Shown: one piece after another, positions 5,467 through 8,347 of the stretch | How positions within the stretch are numbered: the stretch's first letter is position 1 | Layout: the number at the start of each line of letters is the position of its first letter | Notes under the pieces: generated by a model | Databases searched by the model: none | What the model saw: only the letters and a program-made list of their open reading frames with translations | Told to the model about the DNA's origin: nothing | NCBI GenBank assembly: GCA_022360735.1 | Contig: JAKSCF010000597.1 | Span: 1 to 8,347, forward strand | Source of the DNA: Clostridia bacterium | GTDB taxonomy: Bacteria > Bacillota_A > Clostridia > Peptostreptococcales > JAAYPU01 | Direction of reading: 5' to 3' | DNA: 8,347 nt | Program-made: the position numbers and the translations under genes

Positions 5467-6711
5467 ATGAAATATACGATTAAATATGGAAAAGGTACAG
5501 TGGAATTTGAAATAGCTGAGAAAAATTATATGGGAGAACTTCTACCTAATGAAATAACTGTGGAGCTGACAGGAGAGAATGAAGTAAAACGGTCACTTGA
5601 AAACCCTATTGGTACAGAAAGATTGAAGGATATTGTAAGGCCCGGAGAAAAAATAGCTATTGTAACAAGTGATATTACACGCCCTATACCCAGCAAAATT
5701 GTACTTCCACCTGTTCTTAAGGAAATAAAAAAGTCTGGTGCCAAAGAAGAGGATATTATCATTGTATTGGCATTAGGAAGTCATAGGAGCCACACTGAGG
5801 AAGAAAAGAAGATGTTGGTGGGAGAAGAAGTATATAACCGTAATATAAAAATAATTGACAGCGATATGGACCAATGTGTCAACTTAGGAAAATGCAAAAA
5901 CGGTACGCCTGTAGATATTTTTGTTCCTGTAGCAAATGCAGACAGGATTATATGTTTAGGTAATATAGAATATCATTATTTTGCAGGATATTCAGGAGGG
6001 TCGAAGGCATTGATGCCAGGTGTTTCAAGCCATGATGCCATACAAGTCAACCATTCAAATATGGTTAAAGAAGGTGCTGTTGCAGGAAATCTAGATTCTA
6101 ATCCGGTCAGACAAGACATTGATGAAGCTGGTGATTTCATTAAAATAGATTTTATTGTCAATGTCGTTCTCAATGATAAAAAAGAAATTGTTAAAGCGGT
6201 TTCAGGACATTTCATGGATGCCCATAGGCAAGGATGCAGGGTATTGGATGAATTGTATGGTGTAAAGATTGAAAAACAAGCAGATATTGTTGTTCTTTCT
6301 CCGGGAGGATTTCCAAAGGATATCAATATCTATCAGTCGCAAAAAGGATTAGATAATGCTAAAAATGCTGTAAAAGATGGAGGTATAATTATCCTATGCG
6401 CATCTGCAAAAGAAGGATTTGGAGAGAAGACCTTTGAAGAATGGATGTTGAATAAAAAGCCGGAAGAAATGATTCATGAAATCAAAAGAAATTTTAAATT
6501 AGGTGGGCATAAAGCAGCAGCGATTGCTATGGTGTTACAGCGAGCTAAAATATTTATGGTTTCAGATCTAGATCATGAGTTAGTAAAAAAAATTAATTTT
6601 GTGCCTTTTCATAGTGTACAGGAAGCTGTTGATGCAGCCATTAACGAGCTGGGCAGTAATGCTCAGGTTCTGGTCCTTCCTACAGCCGGGTCCACTCTTC
6701 CTTTGTTTTGA
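5467..6711 (+). CDS. larA: LarA-family nickel-pincer-dependent 2-hydroxyacid racemase/epimerase
   Basis: A 414-residue LarA homologue. The family inverts the 2-carbon of hydroxyacids by hydride transfer to a nickel-pincer nucleotide cofactor, which is built by LarB, LarC and LarE (not in the window). The key residues fit with a constant offset of about -4 from the Lactiplantibacillus enzyme: Asp69 and Arg72 in SDITRPIP, His106 in GSHRSHTEEE, His170 in YHYFAGYSGGSK, Lys180 (cofactor attachment) and His196 in VNHSN. YQSQK is at 289-293. I chose ATG 5467 because AAAGGAG (5452-5458) lies 8 nt upstream; a GTG at 5458 falls inside that site. Next to malic enzyme, D-malate/L-malate interconversion is the likeliest activity, though lactate racemase cannot be excluded. 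A one-base change in a T4 run (6705-6708) would extend the protein by 13 residues to a stop at 6749-6751. Confidence 0.9.
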   Translation: MKYTIKYGKGTVEFEIAEKNYMGELLPNEITVELTGENEVKRSLENPIGTERLKDIVRPGEKIAIVTSDITRPIPSKIVLPPVLKEIKKSGAKEEDIIIVLALGSHRSHTEEEKKMLVGEEVYNRNIKIIDSDMDQCVNLGKCKNGTPVDIFVPVANADRIICLGNIEYHYFAGYSGGSKALMPGVSSHDAIQVNHSNMVKEGAVAGNLDSNPVRQDIDEAGDFIKIDFIVNVVLNDKKEIVKAVSGHFMDAHRQGCRVLDELYGVKIEKQADIVVLSPGGFPKDINIYQSQKGLDNAKNAVKDGGIIILCASAKEGFGEKTFEEWMLNKKPEEMIHEIKRNFKLGGHKAAAIAMVLQRAKIFMVSDLDHELVKKINFVPFHSVQEAVDAAINELGSNAQVLVLPTAGSTLPLF

Positions 6712-6771
6712 AAATTTACCAGATGCGGATTTAACTAAAAATAAAGAATAAAATTTATGTAGTACCTTCTT

Positions 6772-6797
6772 CAAATTGCTATAAAAAAAGTAATTTG
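6772..6797 (+). terminator. Weak AT-rich hairpin after the operon, possible terminator
   Basis: CAAATTGCT (6772-6780) pairs with AGTAATTTG (6789-6797), 9 bp with one G-U, around an 8-nt A-rich loop. The following sequence (TTAATATAATAAT) is not a clear T-run. It is the only stem I see in the 144-bp gap between the LarA-family gene and the next regulator, so operon termination may be leaky or use another mechanism. Confidence 0.25.
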
Positions 6798-6801
6798 TTA
6801 A

Positions 6802-6807
6802 TATAAT
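6802..6807 (+). promoter_or_regulatory. Possible -10 element of a housekeeping promoter for the second regulator
   Basis: TATAAT (6802-6807) sits about 50 bp before the regulator ATG. The best -35 candidate, TTGCTA (6776-6781), is 20 bp away, which is longer than usual. The area is so AT-rich that such matches are expected by chance. No sigma54-type site was found here. Confidence 0.25.
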
Positions 6808-6855
6808 AATAATTATAAAGCATTGAATTAAATAGTATTAGGAGGCTTCAATATA

Positions 6856-7125
6856 ATGGATATTAAAAATGAAACGGAACAATATTGTGGTATTATGAAA
6901 GTAAATCATAGTGGTATTATAACCTATATAAATGATATTGTTTTTGAGTTGTTAAAAACAGATAATAATATTATTAATAATAAAATATATGAAATAATAC
7001 CCAATATTAATCTTACAAATAAAGTATTGGAGCCATATACACAAATTATTATTTATAAAGAAAGAAAGTTAATGATATCAAATTATTTAGATTCTATAGA
7101 TGGTCAAACATATACTAATATATAA
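6856..7125 (+). CDS. PAS-like N-terminal fragment of a sigma54 activator, ended by an apparent frameshift
   Basis: An 89-residue open frame with a strong start (AGGAGG at 6840-6845, 10 nt before the ATG). Residues from about 11 onward read like a PAS sensor: GIMKVNHSGIITYIND, an FELL segment, KIYEIIPN, then RKLMISNYLDSIDGQ and TYTNI. The frame stops at TAA 7123-7125 inside an AT-repeat tract. Reading resumes without loss in another frame as IIQGLDKILNNYL, which matches the usual end of a PAS domain and its linker. I therefore read this as the first part of the regulator that continues to the window end, broken by one missing base or two extra bases. If the stop is real, a short PAS-only protein would be made. 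The ligand is unknown. Confidence 0.65.
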   Translation: MDIKNETEQYCGIMKVNHSGIITYINDIVFELLKTDNNIINNKIYEIIPNINLTNKVLEPYTQIIIYKERKLMISNYLDSIDGQTYTNI

Positions 7126-7196
7126 TAATTCAAGGATTAGATAAAATATTAAATAATTATCTAACAGAAAACGAAATAGACTTTTTCTTTAAAGTT

Positions 7197-8347
7197 ATGG
7201 ATGATAATGATATATCAATAACGGATGAAAAAGGAATCATGCTAAAAGTAAGCAGTAATTACGGGAAACATTACGGTATAGATAATAGCGAGATTTTAGG
7301 AAAATCTGTATATGAATTAGAAAAGAAAAAAATATTTTATCCTTCAGTAACTAATGAGGTGCTAAGGGAAAAGAAGAAAGTTACTTTATTACAGAAAAAT
7401 ATATTTGGACAAAGTATGTTAGTTACGGGAGTACCAATATTTGATGAGAATAACAAAATTAAATACGTCATTAGTTTTCACTCTATTGATATAGCTAATC
7501 TATGTGATTTTAGAGAAAAGTATGAGAAAATGATTGAATATATGACTGCTCATTATGCTGAAATAATGGAGCTTAAATTAAAAAAAATGCAAACTAAAGA
7601 GATAATTAGTAAAAGTAAAAAAATGAATAACATTTATAAAATCATTACTAATATTGCAGATACAAATGCGAATGTATTAATTACAGGAGAAACAGGTGTA
7701 GGTAAAAACTTATTTGCAAAGTTAATTCATAAAGAAAGTAACAGGGTAGAAAAAGCGTTTGTTGAAATTAACTGTGGGACTATACCAGAAAATCTTATTG
7801 AATCGGAGCTGTTTGGATATGAAAAAGGTTCATTTACTGGAGCAGATATTAAAGGGAAAATAGGAAAAGTAGAATTAGCTAATAATGGCACATTATTTTT
7901 AGATGAAATAGGAGAATTACCCCTAAATATGCAACAGAAACTCTTGCAGGTCATACAAGACAAAAAAATTATAAGAGTAGGCGGCACAAAATATATTGAC
8001 GTAGATTTTAGACTTGTTGCAGCAACTAATAAAAATCTTGTAGAATTATCTGAAAAAGGACAGTTTAGAGAAGATTTATATTATAGACTGAATGTCGTGC
8101 AAATTACCACACCTTCTCTTAAAGAAATCCCGGATGATATTCCATTACTACTAGAGCATTTTTTAAAGCAGTATAAAACTGAATATAAAGTAAAACAGAA
8201 AAAACTGTCTAACACTGCAATAAAACTCATGCAGCAATACTCGTGGCCGGGGAATATAAGAGAATTAGAGAACCTGATAAAAGGTCTCATTACTTTAGTT
8301 CCTGGCAGCGTGATCGACGAAGAGCATTTACCGGAATACATAAAACA
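7197..8347 (+). CDS. PAS / sigma54-interacting AAA+ transcriptional activator, partial at window end
   Basis: The frame is open from 7119 to the right edge, but the first in-frame ATG (7197) has no ribosome binding site, supporting the view that it is the continuation of the 6856-7125 fragment. A PAS domain spans about 7182-7500 (DISITDEKGIM, YGKHYGIDNSEILGKSVYEL), followed by a helical linker. The AAA+ domain has Walker A GETGVGKN (7686-7709), GSFTGA (7827-7844, a GAFTGA variant that contacts sigma54), Walker B GTLFLDEIG (7887-7913), AATNKNL, FREDLYYRLNVV (8064-8099) and WPGNIRELENLI. The DNA-binding domain lies beyond the window. It may control the operon just upstream or genes downstream. 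The family is certain; the target and whether an intact protein is made are not. Confidence 0.85.
   Translation, partial: MDDNDISITDEKGIMLKVSSNYGKHYGIDNSEILGKSVYELEKKKIFYPSVTNEVLREKKKVTLLQKNIFGQSMLVTGVPIFDENNKIKYVISFHSIDIANLCDFREKYEKMIEYMTAHYAEIMELKLKKMQTKEIISKSKKMNNIYKIITNIADTNANVLITGETGVGKNLFAKLIHKESNRVEKAFVEINCGTIPENLIESELFGYEKGSFTGADIKGKIGKVELANNGTLFLDEIGELPLNMQQKLLQVIQDKKIIRVGGTKYIDVDFRLVAATNKNLVELSEKGQFREDLYYRLNVVQITTPSLKEIPDDIPLLLEHFLKQYKTEYKVKQKKLSNTAIKLMQQYSWPGNIRELENLIKGLITLVPGSVIDEEHLPEYIK

Noticed and set aside
77..6774. Minus-strand open frames across the operon
   Set aside because: They lie opposite well-conserved coding regions, lack ribosome binding sites and show no recognisable domains.
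7117..7125. Programmed -1 ribosomal frameshift in the second regulator
   Set aside because: There is no X-XXY-YYZ slippery heptamer and no evident downstream pseudoknot; an indel in the AT repeat is simpler.
1..8347. tRNA, rRNA, CRISPR array or insertion sequence
   Set aside because: No cloverleaf, rRNA motif, regular direct repeat or transposase was seen on either strand.

Overview
The window looks like a low-GC, anaerobic Firmicute, probably a clostridial amino-acid fermenter. The grounds are AT-rich DNA, strong AGGAGG ribosome binding sites, sigma54-dependent regulators with PAS and TyrR-type modules beside a catabolic operon, and a nickel-dependent LarA-family enzyme. No taxonomic marker is present, so the assignment is tentative.

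Layout. Bases 1-233 hold the C-terminus of a sigma54-dependent activator ending in a TyrR-type helix-turn-helix. Bases 234-479 form a control region: two identical-format inverted repeats (TATCC-N6-GGATA, 66 bp apart), a strong intrinsic terminator, and a near-consensus sigma54 promoter whose -24 element overlaps the terminator T-run. Five genes follow on the + strand: a class III (GABA-type) aminotransferase (480-1835), an archaeal-type (type II) glyceraldehyde-3-phosphate dehydrogenase homologue (1909-2934), an archaeal-type phosphoglycerate kinase homologue (2931-4169, ATGA-coupled to the previous gene), a malic enzyme (4241-5413) and a LarA-family 2-hydroxyacid racemase (5467-6711). No strong internal terminator separates them, although hairpins sit in three of the gaps. 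From 6856 to the window end there is a second PAS/sigma54 activator, split by an apparent frameshift near 7120 and cut off by the window edge.

How the genes may work together. The set suggests a dedicated catabolic pathway rather than glycolysis. An omega-aminotransferase would make a semialdehyde, the GAPDH homologue would oxidise it with phosphate to an acyl phosphate, the PGK homologue would make ATP from that, and LarA plus malic enzyme would turn D-malate via L-malate into pyruvate and CO2. The substrate that best fits all five enzymes is (R)-4-amino-3-hydroxybutyrate (GABOB, a carnitine-like skeleton). Its semialdehyde is D-glyceraldehyde-3-phosphate with the CH2-phosphate replaced by CH2-carboxylate, and its acid product is D-malate. 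In support, the PGK homologue lacks the HxGR arginine expected to bind the substrate phosphate, and the GAPDH homologue has changed several motifs usually conserved in archaeal GAPDHs. This pathway is an inference. I do not know of it as a described system.
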